Origin: Astropecten irregularis
Lineage: Eukaryota > Echinodermata > Asteroidea > Paxillosida > Astropectinidae
Length of the DNA: 64,000 nt
Reading direction: 5' to 3'
Assembly: GCA_963971285.1 (NCBI GenBank)
Contig: OZ020248.1
Location: 9,858,001 to 9,922,000 of the forward strand
Shown here: piece by piece, positions 34,461 through 44,042 of the stretch
Layout: every line of letters starts with the position of its first letter
How positions within the stretch are numbered: position 1 is the first letter of the stretch
Translations under genes and position numbers: made by a program
The notes under the pieces: model-generated
What the model saw: the letters and a program-made list of their open reading frames with translations, nothing else
The model's database searches: none
What the model was told of the DNA's origin: nothing

Positions 34461-35453
34461 ATGCCGCTGGAGGCAAGACCGTGAGTATATCTCCAACTCG
34501 CACAATCAAACCTGCAGTTTATCTGTCTTATGTCTTGTTTCAAGTCGCTTGGAAGAGTCGGGAACATTTGAATTCTTCCCATGCAAGTCTCAAAAGGCAC
34601 CCAGTTTGCAGGTTCAGATTTGAAATTCTGAACAAAAGGGGCCGTCCATAAAGTACGTACGCACGAAGGGGGGGAGGGGGGGTTGTTACCGATGTGTACG
34701 CCATGCGTACAGGGGGGGAGGGGGGGTTAAGGCCAATGCGTACCGTACGCAAACGAAAAATTTGCATAGCATTATCGCTCGAAAAGAGAGGTAAAAACGT
34801 GAAAAAACACCGGGATTGTTTTGTTTTTTTTCCTTTTTTTTCTTATTCAACATGGTAAAAAATAGTAAAATCCATCTGTAAATGTATAAAAACCTGTTAA
34901 ACTTTAGTCATTCATTTCAGAATTTGAAAGTGACGTCCCAATAACGGTACCGGCCCGGATTACGGTTACATTTTAATGATGCTAAAGCAAGGTACCACGA
35001 GAAGTGAACAACCTAATGTGGAATGCGTATGCGTACAGGGGGGGAGGGGGGGTTGGGACCACTGCGTACGCCATGCGTACAGAGGGGGAGGGGGGGTCAA
35101 AAAAGTCGGCATTTCGTGCGTACGTACTTTATGGATGGCCCCAAATGCCACTGGAGGCAAGACCATGAGTATATCTCCAATTCGCAAGGTCAAACTTTCA
35201 GTCTCTCTGTCTTTAGTCTTGTTTCAAGTCGCTTGGAAACATATTTGAATTTTTTCCATGCAAGCTCAGATTTGAAATTCTGAGCAAAATGCCGCTGGAG
35301 GCAAGACCGCGAGTATATCTCCAATTCGCACGGTCAAACCTTCAGTCTCTCTGTCTTTAGTCTTGTTTCAAGTCGCTTGCGAACATTTGAATTTTCTCCA
35401 TGCAAGTCTCAAATTGCACCGAGTTTGCAGGCTCAGATTTGAAATTCTGAATG
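34461..35453. repeat. Tandem array of about 145-180 bp units, three copies
   Basis: Units begin ATGCCGCTGGAGGCAAGACC (34461, about 35147 with one change, about 35288) and end CAGATTTGAAATTCTGA. They share GAGTATATCTCCAA and TTGTTTCAAGTCGCTTG. The first and second unit are separated by the element at 34638-35142. Confidence 0.7.
34638..35142. mobile_element. Foldback element with GTCCATAAAGTACGTACG ends
   Basis: GGGGCCGTCCATAAAGTACG at left pairs with CGTACTTTATGGATGGCCCC at right. Sub-terminal GGGGGAGGGGGGGTT tracts and GTACGCCATGCGTACAG repeats are present in both arms. Non-coding. Confidence 0.75.
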
Positions 35454-35611
35454 AGTAATGAATTCATTTGAATTTGTAATTCAATTATACATATATATAT
35501 AAAAGAATAATTATTTCATTTTCTAGAGGAATGATTATGTGACAGGTCTAGCCTACATCCAATGCAACATTTTTTAATTAATATTTTTAATTATAATGCA
35601 AAGTTCTGATG

Positions 35612-35960
35612 TACAATACATTGGTAAAGGTGACAGATCAGAGCAGGCTGCTCATAATTTAATTTGTCATGGAATAAAAACAAACCTGTGAATATTGATC
35701 ATTGGAAACTGTAGAAAACATTGAAAAAACTGTTGCAATTGTAAATTGAGTGGGAATATGTAACTGTCTCATTTTTGATCTTCCCAAGATTAAAAATGTG
35801 TTGGTGTTTGTTTTTATTTGTTTCTGCATAAATACAGCATTTCAGGCAGAAATATTTTTACAGTATGTTTCTGTCATTACCGTCTTTATTCCCTGTAAGT
35901 TATAGGTGAATCTGTGAACATTTCTGTTTTGGTTTGTTACCAATACACCCTTTATATGGT
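35612..35960. mobile_element. MITE family B copy next to the last TMEM220 exon
   Basis: ATTGGTAAAGGTGACAGATC start, then TACAGCATTTCAGGCAGAAA, GTTATAGGTGAATCTGTGAA and GGTTTGTTACCAATAC. The right terminus is eroded. A separate family B terminus (GGTATGTTACCAATTCTGTA) is at about 36078-36122, just beyond exon 5. Confidence 0.6.
35885..35890 (-). terminator. Candidate TMEM220 polyadenylation signal
   Basis: TTTATT on + gives AATAAA on -, about 86 bases downstream of the TMEM220 stop. It falls inside the family B MITE at 35612-35960, so the element may have supplied the signal. Confidence 0.35.
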
Positions 35961-35975
35961 TAATTATTATATGAC

Positions 35976-38900
35976 TTACATAAAGTAACCGCTGAACCAA
36001 CACATGGCGATCCACCCCACTGCGATCAGAAGACCACACAATTCTCTGCAACAGAAACAAATCCATCAGTGTACAAAACATTTCTTTTTGGGTATGTTAC
36101 CAATTCTGTACTGTACCTTTAAATGTAATATCATACTTTGGTTTTTGTCAAAGAACTACAAGTACACATTCATGGGCAAAAATATCAAGGAAGATACAGT
36201 AACAGTCATCTGTGAAGATTTCAGTCCCATACGGTGCCCACTTTTTGAAAAAACATTGAAAAACGGCCACAGTATTTCTTAAGCCTTTTCTATTTTATTT
36301 TTGATCTTTTAAAAGATCAAACAAAATTTTGGTCGTTGTTTTACTAATTTCTGGATAAATACACAATTTCAGGCGGAAAAATGTTAACGGTATATTTCTA
36401 CCACCACCATCTTCATACCCTTGTAAGTTATAGGTAAATCTGTAAACATTTCTGTTTTGGTATCTTAACAAAGTATGATACTACCTTTAAGTAACTGGAC
36501 TTATAATATAAGTCCAGTTACTTATTTATCATATTATGATCAATTGTAATAAGGCTTTGTGAAATCGACATCAGGGCTTGTGAGAAATATAAACAAGTAG
36601 GTCTTGGTCTCGAATCCCACCCACAATGGGAGACTTTGGAGAATCGGTCTTCAAATCAACAGCGCACGTGCACGCACAACAGCGCATACGCACGCACGCG
36701 CAAAACAACGCACGCATGCTCACAATTGCGTGCGCGTGCGCTGTTGACTTGAAGGTCGATTCTCAAAAGTCTCCCATTGAATTGAAATTGAAATCTTTTT
36801 CTATATAAGCTCACCTGCCCTCTTCAGTGGCCAGTGGATTGGAGAATCCATCTTCCATCTGATGATTGACTTGGATGGACAGATAAATAATACCCAGTAC
36901 AGACAAGCACATGTGGGCTATGGCCGGCCCACGCCAGTATATGTGGTCTGACAGAGCAAAAAAGACAGGAAAATATCAATGACTTACATCCTTGTTGCTT
37001 GAAGAGGCAGAATATTTTATTTCATTTCCTTAATTTTTTTGTTCAGTGTTTAGGGGTAAGTACAATTCTCTTGGGCCCTTTTCCAAACCTCGGCTCCGGC
37101 TCAGGCTCCGGCTCTGTCATCTATATGATGAAAATATAGGATGTGGTCCTTTCCTCAGTCAGTTATATGTTGCCCATCAAATTTGAACAGCCCTGCCCAA
37201 AACTTTTAAAGAGGAGTTGTAAAGACTTACCAATAGCCTCCTGTGAATATACAATGGAACAGCAGAGAAGACTTGGAACCAAGTACATTGGCTGGGAAAT
37301 AGAGAAAACAAAATGATCAGAATAATTATAGACCAGTCTACAGTTAGACACTTATCAACTGTTTTTTAAACTGATGATGATAACTAAAGCCTACTGCTGG
37401 GATTTTAATCCAGTTATAGATTAACCAACCTGGGGCCAATTTCATAGAGCTGCTTAGCACAAAAAATTGCTCAGCACAAAAATAGCTTGCCCAATAAAAC
37501 AAACCACCATTGAAAATTCCATTTGATATTCATGGTCAGAGAACAACAGCCAAAGACCAATTGCAAGTGATACACATTACACGGGAATTTGGTTGTTAAT
37601 CTTGTTTTTACCAAGACAGAAATGTCATGTTTAGCGAATTTTTGTGCTAAGCAGCTCTATGAAATTGGCCCCTGAATTTAATTATCCTGCTACAAATGTC
37701 CAAAAATCGTTAACCGAAACTGAAAGGAAAAAAATAAAGGACGAATGTCTGGCTCATGCTAAACAATGTAAACTGTAGAATACATACTTGAATTTCAGTC
37801 AGTTATTTTGTTCATTTTGCCAACTAGAATATCGATATCAATAAAAACTGTCATGTCGAACAGGTTGTGTTGCCCCATTCTAGCAGAAATGACCAAAATT
37901 GAGTTATATAATAATTGAGGTACAAAAGGTTTATAGAAACTTACAATCCAAATGTATGGGTCGGGATCATTTATCTGCATTTATAAGACAGGAAAGAAAA
38001 TGAAACATGAGTTAGTGTTAAATCGATCTGACTGTATAATTGTTCTGTGGAGCTGTTTGTTTGACATGAGAGTTAAAGATACAATACATGATTGGTAAAG
38101 GTCACAGAATAGCACTCACACTTTGTCTGATCAAACATGTACATGACATAATAAACCTGTGAAAATATGAGCTCAATCAGACATCTGAGTCACGAGAAAA
38201 TAGCGAAAAACCGACTCAATTTTTCTTATAAAACATAAAAAATTGTTTTCGGTCTTTGTTTGACTAATTTTTGGATAAAAACAGCATTTCAGGCTGAAAT
38301 ATTTAAATGGTATGTTTCTACCGTCTTCATACCCTGAAAGTTATACATAAATCTGTGAACATTTCTGTTTGGGTATGTTACCAACCTGTACCCGTACCTC
38401 TAAACTTTTACTGAGTCTACAGCCTTCCACAACCTCAGCCACAAAAATTAGGTAGAGGGCCACTTAGGCTGTATGTATCACATGTAGTTTGTGGTTGGTG
38501 CCCACTTTGTGATTTTGCTGAAGAATGACTGAAGTGGGAGTCGAACCTACGACCTCTGGTATATCATCTCATATGGTATACATCTTACACCTACATGTCC
38601 TAGATCACAGGTTGGAATCTCACTACCGTCTATATATTCTTTGTTCATTGAAAAGTGAACAAAGAAAAATTTACAGGAGCGGGATTCGAACCGGTGGTAG
38701 TGAGTAGATGGTAGTGAGATTCCAACCTGCGATCTAGGACATGTAGGATTATACCATACGGTATTCAGGAGGTCACAGGTTCGAATCCCGCTCCGGTAAA
38801 TTTTTCCTAGTTTTCCTTGTGGTTATTAATGATTATAATCTTTGTTCACGTATAATGAAAGTGTGGGTCACCTAAAGATTTCTACAGAAGGCTGTCCCCG

Positions 38901-39055
38901 CATACACTGACCTGGACATAAGCAGCTAACGCAAAGAAGACAGCCATAACTGCATTGATGCCAGCCCACAGCCAAGAGTGCTGACGACTGACGGTCTCCT
39001 TGGTGACCGGCCCGTCGAAGGGACTAGATTTCATCGAGGTGGTATTTCTCTGCAT
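35976..39055 (-). CDS. TMEM220: Transmembrane protein TMEM220
   Basis: There are five coding exons on -: 39055-38912, 37974-37945 (30 bases), 37291-37231, 36947-36815 and 36045-35976 (stop TAA). They sum to 438 bases, 145 aa, in frame throughout. Four hydrophobic stretches fit membrane helices at about residues 29-47, 58-75, 87-104 and 125-141. The loop motif QINDPDPYIWI after helix 1, split across the exon 1/2 junction, and REL-GLLIAVGW in the last exon identify TMEM220, an uncharacterised multipass membrane protein (human about 160 aa). The start ATG opens the exon with helix 1. It is convergent with MGRN1 and divergent from the first nuclear receptor. The tiny second exon would be missed by automated prediction. 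Confidence 0.88.
36119..36490. mobile_element. MITE family A copy, near complete
   Basis: TTAAATGTAATATCATACT start and AAGTATGATACTACCTTTAA end with TTAA on both sides. Contains GATCTTTTAAAAGATC. Lies in TMEM220 intron 4, about 75 bases from the exon 5 acceptor. Confidence 0.8.
36624..36779. mobile_element. Palindromic element family P
   Basis: ATGGGAGACTTTGGAGAATC at left against TCTCAAAAGTCTCCCAT at right, with GCACGC/GCGTGC-rich arms between (TCAACAGCGCACGTGC against GTGCGCTGTTGA). A near-identical element abuts an exon at 58766-58920. Confidence 0.7.
37072..37150. repeat. Family H element fragment
   Basis: TTGGGCCCTTTTCCAAACCT followed by CGGCTCCGGCTCAGGCTCCG, matching the left arm of the element at 29678. 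TMEM220 intron 3. Confidence 0.55.
37432..37672. mobile_element. MITE family C copy, near complete
   Basis: GGGGCCAATTTCATAGAGCT at left and AGCTCTATGAAATTGGCCCC at right, perfect 20-base inverted ends, then inner CTTAGCACAAAA and TTTGTGCTAAG. It is the best family C reference copy in the window. TMEM220 intron 2. Confidence 0.8.
38073..38404. mobile_element. MITE family B copy
   Basis: TTAAAGATACAATACATGATTG start, GAGCTCAATCAGACATCTGA, GTATGTTTCTACCGTCTTCA, and a right end with ACCTCTAAAC instead of TTAA. TMEM220 intron 1. Confidence 0.7.
38530..38815. mobile_element. tRNA-like foldback element
   Basis: Box B-like words occur on both strands: GTGGGAGTCGAACC (38536), GCGGGATTCGAACCGG (about 38682) and GGTTCGAATCCCGC (about 38780). 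Left GTGAACAAAGAAAAATTTAC and right GTAAATTTTTCCTAG arms are inverted. The short open frame with GVEPTTSG is a translation of the tRNA-like part. Confidence 0.6.
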
Positions 39056-39117
39056 CTTCCTAGATCTTCAACGCCACAGTGAGCCAGTCAGATGATTCCA
39101 AAGAAATTCAAACACTG
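39056..39117 (-). other. Candidate 5' UTR extension of TMEM220 coding exon 1
   Basis: On - a polypyrimidine tract and CTCTTCACAG acceptor precede position 39117, so the coding exon may begin with 5' UTR spliced to an upstream exon. A good donor (GTGAGTGCG on -) at 40258 could end that upstream exon (about 40259-40330). No transcript evidence. Confidence 0.35.
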
Positions 39118-40218
39118 TGAAGAGAAACACAAAATTTTGAATAATCTCAAAGTTATTAATTTTAATTTTAAAGGGTGTGCACAACGTTGGTAAAGCCTAT
39201 TTAAAGGTGACAGAACAGCACTCACAACTTCCACCAATCAAACCATATGATATTTGTATTATAAACTATTAGGCCTATTACTTTGGGGACTGTGATAAGA
39301 AGGGATCCCCAAAACACATTTGATTATTTTTGACTTTCGGCAAATGTTCCTGGGTCCTTAAAAGCCTACATTGAAGAAACTAGTGCAACATTTCAGTGTA
39401 AAAATTAAGTTTTCTTATATATGCGCTTCTTGCAAACTTGAAAACAGCCTGTCTCATCGCGTGAGGCCATTTTGTCTGGTCTGGTCTGGTCAGTTTAGTG
39501 CCCAGACCCAACAGATCAAGAGTCCTCAAAATGTCAGAGTGGAAACCAGATTGTAAAATGTTACAACTTCGTTATCGTTAATTTCCCTCAAAAATGAAAA
39601 GCCCTGCCCTCTTTCCACAAAATTAACCTTGCTAATATTATGTACAAGAGGACACAAGGTACGTATATTAAGGTAAGTAACTTTCAAAAAGTAGATTTCC
39701 CTTCCTTATACTTTTATAGTTTTGGGACCCGTCACAATCCCCAAAATGGTGATCAATGCATTGCAATGACAATGTGTGTCTAATCACAATCCCCCCTGCT
39801 TCTGCCCAAAGATAGAAAATTTGAAGGGCACACTTCACAGGTAAAAACAATAAGCCTATTAACTGATAAAACACGTGACAATAATACACCCCCACTGATG
39901 ACAGTTCTATTTCTACCGCCATGGTTCAACCAACAATAACATAGCCTAATATAATGTGAATGTCGTCTGCTAAAGCCTGAATCAGAAAATGGGTGTCAGC
40001 GTGTTCGTTCCAATAGCTACAATCAAATGTCTTACCTCTTGTCTTTAAACCATTACCACCACGTCTGCAATCTACTGAAAATTGCTGCACCACACAAACC
40101 GAATGTAGGCCTAATAACAACCGTAATTTTGTAACATTTGTTTATCAATCATGTTGACAAATGACAGCCTACGTGACCTATGCCTCCAGCCCAGCCCAGC
40201 CTTCCTTTGACTGTTGTA
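39118..40218. other. TMEM220 upstream region/5' UTR intron, no other gene
   Basis: No conserved coding segment is seen. AT-rich sequence with short open frames lacking similarity to known families. Confidence 0.4.
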
Positions 40219-40849
40219 CATAGAGTTATATTAAGAAAACTAGAGTGCGCACTCACCGTGCCTTGTGTGACGCGCTCTCGGCAACACACGGGGAATCAAA
40301 GATGGCGTCTCTAAGTGGGCAAAACCGTGTAAAATGCCCGGATGTGCTTATTCTTTTACACAGTGCGCTCAGAAAACGCATTACTAAAAGTCGATTTTCT
40401 CCAATCTTTTTGGGAGTTTCGGCCTTATCGTCATAAATACTACTCATCAATAGTTTGTTTTTAGAATAAACTAGTGCAATTTGAAAAAAATTGCAATAAT
40501 TGACAAAAAATCCTTTACATTAAAACTGCCCCTTTCCACTCGAATTCAGCTTAGTAGTTTAGGATATACCACTTTTCAAGTCGAGGGCCGGTCATAACTC
40601 GATTGCGCGTCGATAATATCGTTTCATTAATTGTCAGTCTTAATCTAAAACAAGGAGGGTATCGGGTTTTTATATCTTGGGTCACGTGCATGTATAGTTT
40701 AGAGAAATGTGGGATGGAACTGAGGCATAACCGCTATTTGTTGTACTCGATTACAACTACGGATCCAAGTAATTAAATCAGCCACAAACTTGACACAATA
40801 CGGAAACTTGAGATTTTCGACTTTTCTGCAAGTTCTGAATCAATATATT

Positions 40850-41000
40850 AAAATACTGTGTGCATTTTTTCCACTGTTTTCTCCAAAAGTATAGTCACCT
40901 TATGACACTGGAAATTTTCACAGATGACTGTTGCTGTTTATTTCTTGATATTTTCGCCCACGAATATCTGCATTTCTTTGACAAAAACCAGTTTTTATAT
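40850..41000. mobile_element. MITE family A fragment
   Basis: CCACTGTTTTCTCCAAAAG, GAAATTTTCACAGATGACTG and TTCTTTGACAAAAACC in family order. The outer ends are missing. Confidence 0.55.
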
Positions 41001-41580
41001 ATACATTTAATAAAATAAATCGTGACAAACTAATATGCTTCTGGAGTGGCCAAAATGACGTACGGACGGACAGACAGAAGTCGGTATATTAACTCGCACT
41101 GCTTCGCAGCACTTCGCCAAAAAGCAAGTGCACCTTTATCTGAACTGCGAAACAGCTAATTATTTACAGTATTACTTGCTCTTCACAGTTAATTAATTTA
41201 ACAAGTCGAAACAGTATATGAAAGATCAACACACTGGGAAAGAACAAACTTTTTTGACAAGCTAAAAATGTACATAAGTTATCTCAGCAATGTTTACATA
41301 TACATAGCTCTATGTCCATGAATACAGACACTTTATAATTATGTACCGGTAATTGTTTTAGCTCACCAGTACATGGATTCACTAGGCCTATGTTTTTACA
41401 TTGATGAACTTTGTCAAATCCTGTTTTCGTACTCATACTCGCACTCATGGAAAAGTGCTCAGGTACTCGCACTCATAATATTCGTGGTAAAGTTCGTTCT
41501 CATGCCTTCTCACTGCCAAATGAACAAAGATAATAGACTACAAGAGATGAACAAGAGATAATTAGCGACACCATCAACGT

Positions 41581-41692
41581 AGGGCTGGAAGGCTCAGTTG
41601 GTAGAGCGCCTGTATATGGTATTCAGGAGGTCACCGGTTTGAATCCCGCTCCAGTCAATTTTTCTTTGTTCACTTTTCAATGACAATACATT
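41581..41692 (+). mobile_element. tRNA-like half element
   Basis: GGCTCAGTTGGTAGAGC gives a D-arm/box A-like block, a CCTG...CAGG arm, and GGTTTGAATCCCGC is box B. The 3' flank CCAGTCAATTTTTCTTTGTT is shared with the foldback copies at 44675 and 55735. It is therefore a SINE-like repeat and not a functional tRNA gene. Confidence 0.6.
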
Positions 41693-41977
41693 TTTTTGTA
41701 AAATCTAGTAGTTATTTCTTTAAATCTTGCATCTGAGTGACATCTTGCATCATGAATCTTGAGTCATGTCGCCATTCCTGAAATCTGGACCTGCATGTAT
41801 TCTTGAAGGAGAGTGCGAAAAAATGAAATTAAAAAAAAGAAAATGGATTTCATCTTTTGGCAGTAATCAACAGACTTGAATATAAATCTCTTTTGGGATG
41901 ATTTGGTGGTCCTGAAAAGGGCCATTTTGTTGGTGGTGGTAACCCTGAAGAATCTTCCATCTTGAAACGTCGATCTT

Positions 41978-42105
41978 GGATCTTGAATCTTGAAACTTGG
42001 ATCTTGAAACTTGGATCTTGAAACTTGGATCTTGAAACTTGGATCTTGAAACTTGGATCTTGAAACTTGGATCTTGAAACTTGGATCTTGAAACGTGGAT
42101 CTTGT
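41978..42105. repeat. 14-bp minisatellite
   Basis: About eight head-to-tail copies of GGATCTTGAAACTT, almost perfect in the middle and diverged at the edges (GTCGATCTTGGATCTTG). Period 14. Confidence 0.85.
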
Positions 42106-42809
42106 ATCTTATCTTTAATTTTGCATCTGGAATTAGTAAAAATAAATTTGTTAAAAGAAGTTAGTTTAAAAAAGATTTAGTTACAACGAATGAAATACGG
42201 TAGTCCATGCGATGTTCCGCTTCATTTTGCCGGTAAATAAAGTGGCAACACTATGAGGAAGGTGGTGTCAACTTTTCAAGGATGATCTGACCTGTTTCTT
42301 TCATTATTTGATCATTTCCTGAAGTTACCTGGATGATTTCAACCTCTGACATGATGCGGGAACCAGCTTTGCCGTAGTAAACATCCAGACCTAGATCCAG
42401 ATCCAAATCCAGATCCAGAGTCGACTAAGTAATAAAATACAAAATATAGCAGCACAAATTCCTATAGGCCCCTAGCCTTTTTATAGGCCTAAAGTAACGT
42501 TAACCCCTTCTTACTCCATGAAAAATCGCCTAAATATAATGATATTTAGGTTAGACTAAGCAGTACTACTCACTTAAGAAATGAAACGTTGTTGGTCTTA
42601 TTACTCCGATTCCTGCAGCCAAAGGCTGCGAAATTTTTGGCATATCAAGCCAATGCAAACACACGTCACAGCCAAACGCGAAACGTAAACATAACCCCAT
42701 GAATGCGCATTTTGCATTTTTGCCCACTTAGAAAAATGGCGGCCAATTCTTCAATTCGTGACGCGACAATTCAGAGGTGCGCCCTCTAGTTTTTTAATAT
42801 AACTCTATG

Positions 42810-44042
42810 CTGTTGTACTATATAGCGCCCTCTATAGATTGGTGATATCCAACATAATAATGCAACAAAGTTGGCCGGTGATGATATCCAACCTATGATA
42901 AAACTGCTAGGAGTTATTACTTATTAGAGGTCCTGATGCGGTTTTTGATCCTGAGAGGATCCTTCTCTAAGATCGACAGAAAGGCAAGAACATGCTAGTA
43001 AAGATAGGCATAAATGGTTTGAGAGGATCAGAACAAAAGGGCGGTGGGGGGGGGGGGGGGGGGGGGGGGGTTGACCGGGCGTGAAGGGCCGGTGTGGCCG
43101 GCAAGCTACGGTCAGGGAAAAGAGGACAAAGGGTCTCGAGTAGGCAAGTGAAAAACAGCCACAGTATTTCTTAAGTCTTTTCTCTTTTCAGTTCTGATCT
43201 TTTAAAAGATCAAAAAGATTTTCGGTCGTTGTTTGACTGATTTCTGGATAAATACACCATTTCAGGCGGGAAAATTTTAACGGTATGTCTCTATACCAGC
43301 ACCATATTCATACCATGTAAGTTATACGTAAATCTGTGAACATTTCTGTTTTGGTTTCTTACCAAAGTATGATACTACCTTTAATGTTATCAAGATGATC
43401 GAGGTTTAAACCTACTTTTATCAAGATCTATCATATCTTTTGGTTTAAGAGGGGTTTAAAATCTTTCCTTTTCTTCCAAAATAGCTACCCGGCGCAAGTT
43501 TTAAGTTTTACCGGTGAAAAAAGTTTTTCCGGTGACTCTATGTACAAGTCATGAAGTCGGCCGCCGTGTCAAACATGGTGGAATTACATGTACAGTAGAC
43601 TTACCAACAAATTCAGTTGTTTGAGTTGTGTCTGAACTTTGTAATTGTGAGTGACAAAGTTTAAACACACACACAATTTAAAGTTTCTTTTCTTTTCTTA
43701 ACTCCCGGATTCGATTGACACACTGACCCGGGCTCCTACACACAACCGGATCAAATTCCACCAGAAAGTTTGAAACAAAGTTCACCAAAGTACTTAAAAA
43801 AAAAAAACGTTCAGATTGTTCTATCTTTGATCAAACAGAGCCAAGTTTGACGTAAAGGGGTTCGTTGATAATGGGTCACGTATTTAATTTTAGGCATGTT
43901 GGCACGATTCAATGAGACGCAATAAAATATCATAATCGGCCAAGTAGCATTTCTTATGCCCAAAAGAGGCTAGAGAATCCGGTGTGTTCTAGGACTAGGA
44001 GTTCAGAACTTTGTTTGGGTTTGGGGTTGTAACTTGCTGAAT
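42810..44042. other. Upstream region of nuclear receptor A
   Basis: It contains a G-run at about 43047-43070 and a half MITE A copy at 43147-43384. The rest is unique-looking sequence that should hold the receptor promoter and 5' UTR. I cannot place the transcription start. Confidence 0.4.
43147..43384. mobile_element. MITE family A right half
   Basis: GTGAAAAACAGCCACAGTAT start (interior), GATCTTTTAAAAGATC palindrome, and a perfect AAGTATGATACTACCTTTAA terminus. The left half is absent. It begins about 75 bases after the G-run. Confidence 0.7.

Larger units (their letters stand above)
40219..42809. mobile_element. Region bounded by about 120-base inverted repeats
   Basis: CATAGAGTTATATTAAGAAA at 40219 is matched on the opposite strand by the end at 42809 (TTTTTTAATATAACTCTATG). 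Homology continues inward (CTAGAG, GCGCAC, CTAAGTGGGCAAAA, AAAATGC). It is either a 2.6-kb terminal-inverted-repeat element or two separate inverted copies of a short one. The left arm contains the candidate TMEM220 first exon and an AAGATGGCG word (YY1-like). Confidence 0.4.

Noticed and set aside
38525-38707. Short open frame with GVEPTTSG
   Set aside because: It is the well-known translation artefact of a tRNA-like box B sequence, here in the foldback element.
41581-41655. Possible functional tRNA gene
   Set aside because: The acceptor stem pairs poorly, and the 3' flank is shared with dispersed foldback copies, which points to a SINE-like repeat.
41978-42105. CRISPR-like direct repeats
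   Set aside because: The 14-base units are head to tail without spacers, in an animal genome. This is a minisatellite.
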